Assembly (NCBI RefSeq): GCF_020731285.1
Contig: NZ_JAJFOW010000043.1
Span: forward strand, 1-53,733
From: Cohnella baijiui
Lineage (GTDB): Bacteria; Bacillota; Bacilli; Paenibacillales; Paenibacillaceae
Length of the DNA: 53,733 bases
Reading direction: 5' to 3'
A program made the translations under genes and the position numbers. Numbering within the stretch: position 1 is the stretch's first letter; each line of letters opens with the position of its first letter. This document shows positions 8,818 to 20,000 of the stretch, piece after piece. The notes under the pieces are model-generated. The model saw only the letters and a program-made list of their open reading frames with translations. It was not told the origin of the DNA and searched no databases.

Positions 8818-9495
8818 TCAATGTCCGTATTTTCGAATCGAAGCTTCCATATTGTCCATCAACATGTATAATTCCTGACGTGCCTTCACCGGATCCCGGT
8901 CGACGATTGCTTTGAATAAGGTTTGGTGGAAAGGATAGCTCTCCTCAAAAATTTCTTGCTTGCCGAAGGGGGCGTTCCAAAAAACGGAGAACAGCTCCCA
9001 CACCGACTCAACGATGCTTTGCAAAATCGGATTGCCCGTGGCTTTGTAGATCGCTTGATGGAACTTCATATCCGCGATCGAGCTCTCGTGCCCGCGCGTC
9101 CTGCTGATCTCGACCAGATAGTAGCGCATCTCCTCTTGCTGCTCCGGCGTGGACCGCAGCGCCGCGAGCTCTACCGCCACCGTCTCCAGCGCCTTGCGCA
9201 CATCCATCAGCTGCAGCAGCGCCTCGCGTTCGTCGTCGATCCGGATTTTGGCCGACATGTGATACTGCGCCGTTTCCTTCACATAGATCCCTTTGCCGTT
9301 GACGACTTCGATGACGTCGCTCGCCTCGAGATACCGCAGCGCTTCGCGCAGCGACGAGCGCCCGACGCCCAGGTTGCGCATGATCGTTTCGGCGGGCGGA
9401 AGCTTGTCTCCTTTCTTGAGGTCGTTGCTGCGAATGTACTCCTTCAGCTCCTCGGATACCATCTCGTGCATTCTGACCTTATTGATTTTTTTCAT
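8818..9495 (-). CDS. GntR-family regulator, FadR/FCD subclass
   Basis: 225 residues. An N-terminal winged helix with the GntR signature (LPPAETIMRNLGVGRSSLREALRYLE, about residues 31-56) is followed by an all-helical FCD ligand-binding domain. The FCD domain shows the expected Asp/His metal residues (RGHESSIADMKFHQAIYKATGN, about 134-155). It is a cytosolic DNA-binding repressor or activator responding to a small acid or sugar acid. AAGGGAAG precedes the ATG, and a TATAAT -10 lies near 9531-9536. It stands upstream of the importer operon in the same direction and is the natural regulator for the two palindromes at 8577 and 8664. Confidence 0.93.
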   Translation of the reverse strand: MKKINKVRMHEMVSEELKEYIRSNDLKKGDKLPPAETIMRNLGVGRSSLREALRYLEASDVIEVVNGKGIYVKETAQYHMSAKIRIDDEREALLQLMDVRKALETVAVELAALRSTPEQQEEMRYYLVEISRTRGHESSIADMKFHQAIYKATGNPILQSIVESVWELFSVFWNAPFGKQEIFEESYPFHQTLFKAIVDRDPVKARQELYMLMDNMEASIRKYGH

Positions 9496-9668
9496 TTGCG
9501 ACTTCCCTTCTTTGTCCGCAATCCAATCTCATTATAGCAATTCTCCCCTCGAAAGGAACCCTGACGATGCAGGGAGCGCGATCGGGCGGGCTGTTGTCGG
9601 CGAGAAAATAGCTTTCGAGGCGGTCGCGGAGCTTGCAGTTTCGTCATGTTTGACGAAGCTCGAGGGTG

Positions 9669-9974
9669 CTCCGGCCCATTTGTTCCCTAATTGAACCATG
9701 TCGCGTCTGCCCGCCGAATAAGGAACATTTTGTTACCTATTTGCACCATGCCGCGTCGGATCTGCCAAGTAAGGAACATTTTGTTCCCTATTTGCACCAT
9801 ATCGCTCCAGACCCGCCAAATAAGGAACACTTTGTTACCTATTTGCACCATGCCACGCCAGACCTGCCAAATAAGGAACATTTCGTTCCCTATTTGCACT
9901 ATATGCAGCCAGAACTGCCAAATAAGGAACATTTTTCTCCCTATCTGCACTATGCCGCGCCCGGCGAGTCCATG
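9669..9974. repeat. 51-bp tandem repeat array (AAGGAACATTTTGTTCC family)
   Basis: Units start at 9669 (diverged), 9720, 9771, 9822, 9873 and 9924, each exactly 51 bp after the last. Each holds a hairpin of the type GGAAC-ATTTT-GTTCC followed by CTATTTGCACCAT and a GC-rich tail ending in CTGCCAAAT. Because 51 is a multiple of three, reading frames run through the array on both strands; these are not genes. The rest of 9496-10036 holds the GntR promoter and a terminator. Confidence 0.92.
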
Positions 9975-9990
9975 ACGTCCCTCGACGCCG

Positions 9991-10026
9991 AAAAAACGAA
10001 ATAGGGAGCGTTTCGCTCCCTATTTC
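9991..10026 (-). terminator. Terminator of the glucanase gene
   Basis: A 13-bp perfect stem, GAAATAGGGAGCG at 9998-10010 pairing with CGCTCCCTATTTC at 10014-10026, has a TTT loop and six T on the minus-strand side. The sequence is a close relative of the hairpins in the adjacent 51-bp array, with several paired changes. Confidence 0.92.
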
Positions 10027-10036
10027 TACCGCGTAA

Positions 10037-13933
<3,897 letters not shown>

Positions 13934-14015
13934 AATCAGCCTCCTCATGGGTTGGTGTTGCGTTCGATTCGATCGGCGATAAGCCATGCTGCTCATTCGC
14001 TTTGCCTTCCGACAA

Positions 14016-14030
14016 AGTATGCGCTTACAT
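14016..14030. promoter_or_regulatory. cre site (CcpA) upstream of the glucanase gene
   Basis: On the minus strand ATGTAAGCGCATACT matches the Bacillus cre consensus WTGNAANCGNWNNCW at every defined position. It is centred in a 28-bp imperfect palindrome (14010-14037) with arms CGACAAA and TTTGTCG. It lies 83 bp upstream of the start codon, which suggests carbon catabolite repression. Confidence 0.8.
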
Positions 14031-14372
14031 TTTGTCGAATCTGAGATGCGTTCTTATCACCCCCTTTGGCTCGGTATCGGATTTTGCTGCACTTGCGGCA
14101 TCCTTTCACCTGGGACGCATGAGGTATTATACGGCAGGCTGATCTCGCTCTCGATGCACATTTCTACGAGGAGTATGTGTTTTCTTATGGACTGTGGGGA
14201 CAAGCTGCGCCGCCGGGCCAAATAGCCGTTCGAGCTTCGGACGGCTGTCGGGAGCGAAGCGTTCCTCGCGGGAATGGCATTATCGAGCGGAAGTGGTCGC
14301 CTAATCTGGATCTGTGAGGGTGACGCCTCAACTGGCTGTAGCGCCACCACAAAGCCGTCGCTTGCATGTAGC

Positions 14373-14551
14373 TGCAAAAATACAACTATTTTCATCGACG
14401 CCCACCCGAAACCATCAAATAATTGCAAATGTACCGCTATTTCTCCCGTAACGCCCCATTCGAGGTTCAACTGCCTAAATTACTTGCGCATTTGCATCTA
14501 AATGGCTTCCCAGCCCCTAAATCGAGCGAAATAGATGTACAAATGCAACTA
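14373..14551. repeat. Diverged 51-bp repeat (TGCAAATGNANCNACTA family)
   Basis: Related 16-base cores occur at 14373, 14424, 14485 and 14536, giving spacings of 51, 61 and 51 bp. The best copies can pair TAGnTG with CAaCTA around the core. The sequence is unlike the array at 9669 but shares its period. No gene is seen between 13934 and 14796; that stretch holds the glucanase promoter, this repeat, the irregular repeat after it and a terminator. Confidence 0.65.
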
Positions 14552-14592
14552 TCCGCGGTAAAGGGGTGCACGCGGGCGGCCGCAAGATGGAT

Positions 14593-14742
14593 TGAGCATA
14601 TTTGGGTTAGGCGGATAGATCGTGCTAGTTGAGATGGGTCAAGCAGTATGGCAGTATAGATCGCGCTTGGCGGGATGGGTCGAGCATAAATGGTTGGGTC
14701 GGGCAGTTTAACTGGATAGATCGCGCTTGGCAGGATGGATCG
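14593..14742. repeat. Irregular direct repeats around TAGATCGCGCTTGGC
   Basis: TAGATCGnGCT cores start at 14616, 14657 and 14717, with GGATGGGTCGAGCA-like sequence repeated between them. The spacing is uneven (41 and 60 bp), so this is a decayed or non-tandem repeat. No coding potential is apparent. Confidence 0.55.
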
Positions 14743-14745
14743 ACG

Positions 14746-14785
14746 AAAAAAAGGCGACTCCCCGCCCGATCGGCAGGAAGTCGCC
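14746..14785 (-). terminator. Terminator of the TrpXYZ-like ABC operon
   Basis: GGCGACT at 14753-14759 pairs with AGTCGCC at 14779-14785, followed on the minus strand by seven T. It lies 12 bp after the ATPase stop codon. Confidence 0.88.
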
Positions 14786-14796
14786 CCTCCTAACGC

Positions 14797-15591
14797 TTAT
14801 CCCAATACGACCCGGTCGTCCGCCATCTTGTGGCCGCTGATCCGCTCGAACTCGCCGAGCAGCTGCGCGACGGTCAGGTCGCGTTTGCGCTCCTCGGGAA
14901 TGTCGAGGATGATCCGCCCTTTGTCCATCATGATGAGCCGGTTGCCGAGACGGATGGCCTGCTCCATGTTGTGCGTAACCATGAGCGTGGTCAGCTTCAT
15001 GTCGCGGACGATCTGCTCGGTGAGCCGCGTGATCAGCTCGGCGCGGGCCGGATCGAGCGCCGCGGTATGCTCGTCGAGCAGCAGAATGTCCGGCTTGGTG
15101 AACGTCGCCATCAGCAAGCTGAGCGCCTGCCGCTCGCCGCCCGACAGCAGCCCGACCTTGGCCTTCAGGCGTCCCTCCAAGCCGAGACCGAGACGCTGCA
15201 GCTCCTCGCGGAACAGCTTGCGCCGCACGGCGGATACGCCCCAGCCGAGCCCTCTCGGCTTGCCTCGCCGATGCGCCATCGCCAGATTTTCCTCGATCGT
15301 CATCGACGGCGCCGTCCCGGCCATCGGGTCCTGGAAGACGCGCCCGATCCAGCGGCTCCGCTTGTGCTCGGGCAGTGGGGAGATGACGTTGTCGTTGATG
15401 CGCACGTCGCCGAGGTCCGGCTTCATGACGCCCGAGATGACGTTCATCAGCGTCGACTTGCCCGCGCCGTTGCTCCCGATGACGGTGACGAAGTCGCCGG
15501 GCAGCAGCTTGAGCCGGATGTCGATGAGGGCGATCTTCTCGTCCGGCGTCCCCGGATTGAACAGCTTGGAGACGTTGTTCAGCTCCAGCAT
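14797..15591 (-). CDS. ABC transporter ATPase (TrpZ/COG1101-like)
   Basis: 264 residues. Walker A is GSNGAGKST (about residues 39-47), the signature LLSGGERQALSL precedes Walker B DILLLDEHTAALD, and a switch histidine lies in MVTHNMEQA. It is the ATP-hydrolysing subunit of the importer encoded by the two upstream genes. The ATG at 15591 shares one base with the permease stop (TGATG), with GGGGGGG just upstream; a longer reading frame to 15825 runs into the permease gene and is not used. Confidence 0.93.
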   Translation of the reverse strand: MLELNNVSKLFNPGTPDEKIALIDIRLKLLPGDFVTVIGSNGAGKSTLMNVISGVMKPDLGDVRINDNVISPLPEHKRSRWIGRVFQDPMAGTAPSMTIEENLAMAHRRGKPRGLGWGVSAVRRKLFREELQRLGLGLEGRLKAKVGLLSGGERQALSLLMATFTKPDILLLDEHTAALDPARAELITRLTEQIVRDMKLTTLMVTHNMEQAIRLGNRLIMMDKGRIILDIPEERKRDLTVAQLLGEFERISGHKMADDRVVLG

Positions 15592-16517
15592 CAGATCCCC
15601 CCCTTTCCGCGCACCGCGGCCGCAAGCTCCGCCGTTCGCCGTTTGGCGAGGCTCTTCTGCTTGTAATGCCGGTTGATCGTCGGGATGACCAGGGCCACGA
15701 TGACGATCAGCGCGGTGATTAGCTTCAGGTCGGTCGACTTCAGATGCAGGAATTCCGCCCGGTAAGCCAGCGCGAGCACGATCCGGTAGACGATCGAGCC
15801 CACGATGACGGCGAGCGTCGCCCAAAAGACGCTGCGCGTCCCGATGATCGCCTCTCCGATGATGACCGAGGCGAGGCCGATGACGATCATCCCGACGCCC
15901 ATCGTGACGTCCGCAAAGCCGCTGTCCTGCGCGACGAACGCGCCGGAGATGGCGACGAGACCATTCGAGAGGCTGATCCCGAGAATGATCGACGTGTCGG
16001 TGTTGCCGCCCAGGCTGCGGATCATGCGCTTGTTGTCGCCCGTCGCCCGCAGCGCCAGCCCTCTATCCGTGTGGAGAAAGGCGTCGAGCAGCAGTTTGAT
16101 GACGAGAACGACGGCCGCCAGAACGAGAATGTACTGCCACGCCTTGGATGCGATCGACGAAAACAGCGTATCGACGTTGATGAGCGAAATATTCGGCTTG
16201 CCCAAGATGCGGATGTTGATCGAATAGAGCGCGATCATCATCAGAATCCCCGACAGCAGCCCGTTGATTTTGCCTTTCGTATGAAGCAGACCGGTGATCG
16301 CCCCCGCAGCGAGTCCGCAGACGAAAGCCGCGAGCGTCGCGATCCATGCCGCATAGCCTTGCGAGATCATGACGGCCGCGATCGCTCCGCCCGTGGCGAA
16401 GCTCCCGTCGACGGTCAGATCCGGAAAATCCAGGATGCGGAACGTAATATAGACGCCCAACGCAAGCAGGGCGTACATAAGGCCGAGTTCGACGGCGCCG
16501 GTCATCGATTGAAGCAT
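15591..16517 (-). CDS. ABC transporter permease (TrpY/COG4120-like)
   Basis: 308 residues, eight or more hydrophobic segments, of the branched-chain-amino-acid/BMP-type permease fold (FRILDFPDLTVDGSFATGGA near residue 27). Family members pair with the PF04392 lipoprotein and a COG1101 ATPase, as here. It is translated from GGGAGG and coupled to the ATPase gene. In streptococci the homologous set imports tryptophan or tyrosine; no Trp T-box or TRAP-like leader was seen here, so the substrate is open. Confidence 0.9.
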   Translation of the reverse strand: MLQSMTGAVELGLMYALLALGVYITFRILDFPDLTVDGSFATGGAIAAVMISQGYAAWIATLAAFVCGLAAGAITGLLHTKGKINGLLSGILMMIALYSINIRILGKPNISLINVDTLFSSIASKAWQYILVLAAVVLVIKLLLDAFLHTDRGLALRATGDNKRMIRSLGGNTDTSIILGISLSNGLVAISGAFVAQDSGFADVTMGVGMIVIGLASVIIGEAIIGTRSVFWATLAVIVGSIVYRIVLALAYRAEFLHLKSTDLKLITALIVIVALVIPTINRHYKQKSLAKRRTAELAAAVRGKGGI

Positions 16518-16586
16518 GACTACACAACCTCCCGTAGAAGAGAAAGCGAGGTGGACATGCCGCCCACCCCGTCCGATCCCATGCGT

Positions 16587-17660
16587 TTACTGAATGATGT
16601 CGTTGTCCGGATCTTGTACCTTTTTCTTCATCTCGTCGGTGACCGTGATGCCTTGGGCTTCGGCCGCCTTGAGGTTCAGGATGAGGTCGAGCTTTTCCTG
16701 CATGGTGACTTTGAGATCGCCGATGTTTTTGCCGTTCTTCAGCACTTCGACGGCCATCTGGCCGGCTTGGTAGCCGTGGTCGTAATATTTGAAGCCGACC
16801 GTCGCGAAGGCGCCGCGTTCCAGCGTGTCGCGGTCGCTCGAGAAGAACGGTAGCTTGTTGTCGTTCGCCACCTTAATGATCGAGTCGACGGCGCTGACGA
16901 CGGTGTTGTCGAGCGTGATGAACAGCGCGTCGGCGCGTCCGACGAGAGACTCGGCCGCTTGCTTGACTTCGGAGGTGTTCGTGACCGGCGCCTTGACGAG
17001 CTTGATGTCGTGCTTGGCCAGCGCTTCCTCCGCCCGCTTCGTCATGACGACGGCATTCGGCTCGCCTTCATTCAGGACGACGCCGACCTTCTTCACGTTC
17101 GGAAAGTCGGAAGCGATGAAGTCCATCAGCTGCTCGATGGCCGCCGGATTCGTGTCGGAGGCGCCGGAGACGTTGCCGCCCGGCTTGTCCAGGTTCGTGA
17201 CCAGCTTCGCGTCAAGCGGGTCCGTGACGGCGGCGAACAGCACCGGCTGGTCTTTGACCTTCTGAACGATGGCTTGCGCCGAAGGCGTCGCGATCGCGAG
17301 GATCAGGTCGTACTTGTCGGCAGCGATCGTCTGCGCGATCGTCTGGTTGTTGCTCGGGTCGTTTTGCGCGTTTTTGTAAACGACCTCCAGATTCTGCTTC
17401 TCGATGATGCCAGCATCCTTCAGCGCGGCCAGAAACCCTTCGCGCGTCGCGTCCAGCGACGGATGCTCGACGATTTGCGAGATCGCGATTTTGTAGTTCT
17501 TTTCGGCCGGGCTGGCGGGCACGCTAGCGCTTGCGCTTGCACTGGCGGACGGGCTCGCCGACGGACTGGCCGCGCCGTTGTCGCTCGGCTTGTTGCCGCA
17601 GCCGGCTACCGTCAGGATGGAAAGCGCAACCAATAATGGCGTCCACAATTTCCTTTTCAT
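16587..17660 (-). CDS. ABC substrate-binding lipoprotein (PF04392, TrpX-like)
   Basis: 357 residues. The start at 17660 has GAGAGGGG upstream and begins a lipoprotein signal ending in LTVAGC, followed by a Ser/Ala/Pro-rich tether of about 30 residues. Two Rossmann-like lobes of the ABC_sub_bind family follow (FAAVTDPLDAKLV and FFSSDRDTLERGA are typical ligand-pocket stretches). It heads the three-gene operon and captures the ligand on the outer surface. Confidence 0.92.
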   Translation of the reverse strand: MKRKLWTPLLVALSILTVAGCGNKPSDNGAASPSASPSASASASASVPASPAEKNYKIAISQIVEHPSLDATREGFLAALKDAGIIEKQNLEVVYKNAQNDPSNNQTIAQTIAADKYDLILAIATPSAQAIVQKVKDQPVLFAAVTDPLDAKLVTNLDKPGGNVSGASDTNPAAIEQLMDFIASDFPNVKKVGVVLNEGEPNAVVMTKRAEEALAKHDIKLVKAPVTNTSEVKQAAESLVGRADALFITLDNTVVSAVDSIIKVANDNKLPFFSSDRDTLERGAFATVGFKYYDHGYQAGQMAVEVLKNGKNIGDLKVTMQEKLDLILNLKAAEAQGITVTDEMKKKVQDPDNDIIQ

Positions 17661-17703
17661 CTTCTTGCCCCTCTCTGAGATCGGAAACGACATATTTTTC
17701 TCA

Positions 17704-17732
17704 GTTTAAAGGTGTAACGACTGTTTAGTCAA
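17704..17732 (-). promoter_or_regulatory. Probable SigA promoter of the TrpXYZ-like operon
   Basis: Minus-strand -35 TTGACT (17727-17732), 17-bp spacer, -10 TTAAAC (17704-17709). The -10 is only a fair match. It stands about 45 bp upstream of the lipoprotein start. Confidence 0.5.
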
Positions 17733-17973
17733 TTCATTCGTTTAAATTGCAACGCGTTAAAGCGAACCGTCACATCGGACAGCCCCGAACGGCTTCGCGG
17801 CAGGCCATTCGGTTGGGAACCCTCCCCAAGCGCGCCGACGCTCCGGGTTTCCTCCGCTCGCCTAGGATGCCCGGAAACGGAACTTTTACCGCATGATGGG
17901 AGAAGGGGGCGCTGACACCAAACCATCGTCGCCCCCCCTCGAGGCGGCACGGCACGCGCGCCGCTCCCGCCCC
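17733..17973. other. Spacer between the PhoD-like gene and the ABC operon
   Basis: No gene is seen. GGGGGCG near 17905 can pair with CGCCCCC near 17932, close to the end of the PhoD-like gene, but there is no clear T-run on the minus-strand side. It is at best a weak terminator. Confidence 0.4.
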
Positions 17974-19986
17974 TCAATCCCAAGTCGACGGATTGGCGAA
18001 ATTCCATGTCAGCTCCTGCTCTTTGCCGTTCGCCGTCCAGAAGTAATTGGTGACCGTCCTGTCCTGGAACGACGCCACGCCGAGATTGTGATCCCCGATA
18101 TACCGGGAATTGTAGATGTCGTTGAGGCGCTGCCGAAAGAGCCGGCTCGGCTTCACTTCCTCCTTCGTCTTCTTTACGACGACCTTTCTCCCCTCGGCCA
18201 GGTCCCACTCCACGATCGAGAAGCCGCCGTTCTCCGTATCTCCCGTCAGCGTACGGCCGTCTTCCGTCAGGATCGTCGCCGTATCCGCCGTCGTCCAATT
18301 GGCCGGGATGCGGGTGAAGGTGTTGCTGGCGTAATTTTTCAGAGCGCTGCTCGTAAGCTGCAAAAACTTCGCCGCCCATAAGGGCTCATAGGTCGGCGAA
18401 GCGCCGGACGGCGTCTTGGGGAGCGTCGAACCCGAAGGCAGCCAACGCATCATCTTCCGGAGCGTCGGATCGTCGTATACGACGGTCTTCATCGTCGAAG
18501 TGAATGCGTAATGCACGTCCCCGGACAGGATGACCACGTCCCGGTCGGCCATCAGATTCAAAAACAGCAGGAGATGCTGCCGATTTGCCGACCAACTCTC
18601 CAAATCCAGAAAATAAGGACCCGCGACGGCGGAAACGGCGTTCTGCAAGTCCTCGATCATCTTGAAGCCGAATACCGGCGCCGCGGCGACGAGGACGAGC
18701 GGCCAGTTACGGTTCTGCCGCTTCAGCAGGGCGTCCAGCTTCTTTTTGGTAGCCGCCCACGATTCCGGACTTTTCAGGTAGGCTGGCGCGCCTTCGTCGC
18801 TTCCGCGCTGCCCGTCCTTCATGCCGCGCTGCGTGCGCGTATCGAGAAAATAGACCAGCGGATACGTCGGCGTGTGGAACTCCCAGTTCCGCATCGCCCA
18901 GAACAGATTTTCGGTACGTTCGTACTTCGCGTGACGATCCTTGATCCGATCGGCGATCACGTACACCTCTTGGTCGCTATACAGAGCCGGGTCGTTCCCG
19001 TAGCCCTGCGCCAGCCAGAAAGCCATCAGGCCGTTGGCGACGATCCGGCGCCCCAGCGGCGACGCGGCGACTTCCTTTTGCCACCTCGCGCACAGGTTCC
19101 AATCGTCGGTAATGTCGTGGTCGTCGAAAATCATATAAGTGGGGATGTTCGCCAGCAGCCGTCGTACATTGCCCAAGCCGTACGTAAACGAATAGAGCGC
19201 GCCGAACGGAGCCGCCCAATTGTTCACGTTCCACATCAAACCGTACATGGCCAAATACTCCGCGAACGTGACCAAGTGGTTGCCGCTTTCGCCCGACGTG
19301 AATTTGGCGTGCTTGGTGACGAAGTCCTTCCGCCCGCCGACGCCGGGCAAGATCGCGGAGATCGGGAGCTTTTCGCCGGCCGTGCCTTCGATTCGCTTGG
19401 CGAGCTGCAGAATCTCCTTCATCGCGACCGGATGCACATCGTCGGCGTAGATTTGATCGCCGCCCAGGCAGAGGATGGCCGGCCGCTTGTCGAGATCGCC
19501 GAAGTTGGCGGCGACAAGATCGTCGCCTTTCATCAGCGCATCCAAACGGCCGCCTTGCTCGTCGTGGATTTTTCGGCAGGAGCCGTACATGACGTTCAGT
19601 TTCTGACCCGGGCTTTGCAAGAAAAACGTAGGAAGCTTGCTTCGCTCGTAAGCCAGTCCCAACCCGTCGGTCTTGGCGATCGTCTCGAAGGGCTCGTAAT
19701 CCGCCACTTCGTTCGCGTCCAGCACGCCGATGCTGTATTCGAGAAGCGTGCGGACCGGAAACGGCCGCCGCCCGTCGCTCGGCACGACCCTGCCAAAATA
19801 GAAGAACAAATTCGGCGAAACCTGGATAGGCACGGGCGTGTCGTCATGCCCGAGCCACGGCTCCCGGCCGTGTTCCCGGACGGAAAATTTCAGATTGATC
19901 GGCTTGAACGTGGCCAAGCAGATGACGACCAGATCCGGTTGCGCGCGACGCAGCAAGGGACCGATGAAAATATCCTTCGCCTTCAT
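17974..19986 (-). CDS. PhoD-like metallophosphoesterase, apparently cytoplasmic
   Basis: 670 residues. Metal-site motifs of the PhoD/PAP-type superfamily are present in order: MYGSCRK, LGGDQIYADD, IFDDHDITDDWN, and LSGDVHYAFTS. Classical PhoD is exported by Tat; here the N-terminus (MKAKDIFIGPLLRRAQPDL) has no twin-arginine or Sec signal. About 120 residues precede the phosphatase core and an unusual C-terminal part of some 150 residues ends in Phe/Trp-rich sequence. It starts 14 bp after the stop of the 915-residue unknown gene, so the two form a unit. Family members hydrolyse phosphate mono- or diesters; the substrate here is unknown. The ribosome site is weak, consistent with coupling to the upstream gene. 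Confidence 0.82.
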   Translation of the reverse strand: MKAKDIFIGPLLRRAQPDLVVICLATFKPINLKFSVREHGREPWLGHDDTPVPIQVSPNLFFYFGRVVPSDGRRPFPVRTLLEYSIGVLDANEVADYEPFETIAKTDGLGLAYERSKLPTFFLQSPGQKLNVMYGSCRKIHDEQGGRLDALMKGDDLVAANFGDLDKRPAILCLGGDQIYADDVHPVAMKEILQLAKRIEGTAGEKLPISAILPGVGGRKDFVTKHAKFTSGESGNHLVTFAEYLAMYGLMWNVNNWAAPFGALYSFTYGLGNVRRLLANIPTYMIFDDHDITDDWNLCARWQKEVAASPLGRRIVANGLMAFWLAQGYGNDPALYSDQEVYVIADRIKDRHAKYERTENLFWAMRNWEFHTPTYPLVYFLDTRTQRGMKDGQRGSDEGAPAYLKSPESWAATKKKLDALLKRQNRNWPLVLVAAAPVFGFKMIEDLQNAVSAVAGPYFLDLESWSANRQHLLLFLNLMADRDVVILSGDVHYAFTSTMKTVVYDDPTLRKMMRWLPSGSTLPKTPSGASPTYEPLWAAKFLQLTSSALKNYASNTFTRIPANWTTADTATILTEDGRTLTGDTENGGFSIVEWDLAEGRKVVVKKTKEEVKPSRLFRQRLNDIYNSRYIGDHNLGVASFQDRTVTNYFWTANGKEQELTWNFANPSTWD

Positions 19987-20000
19987 GCGATCACCGCCGC

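Noticed and set aside
14593..14742. Possible fourth 51-bp array
   Set aside because: The repeats here are spaced 41 and 60 bp apart, so it was kept as an irregular repeat and not counted with the 51-bp families.
17661..17973. T-box or Trp leader before the TrpXYZ-like operon
   Set aside because: No TGGTACCGCGG-type antiterminator motif, specifier loop or Trp-codon leader peptide was found.
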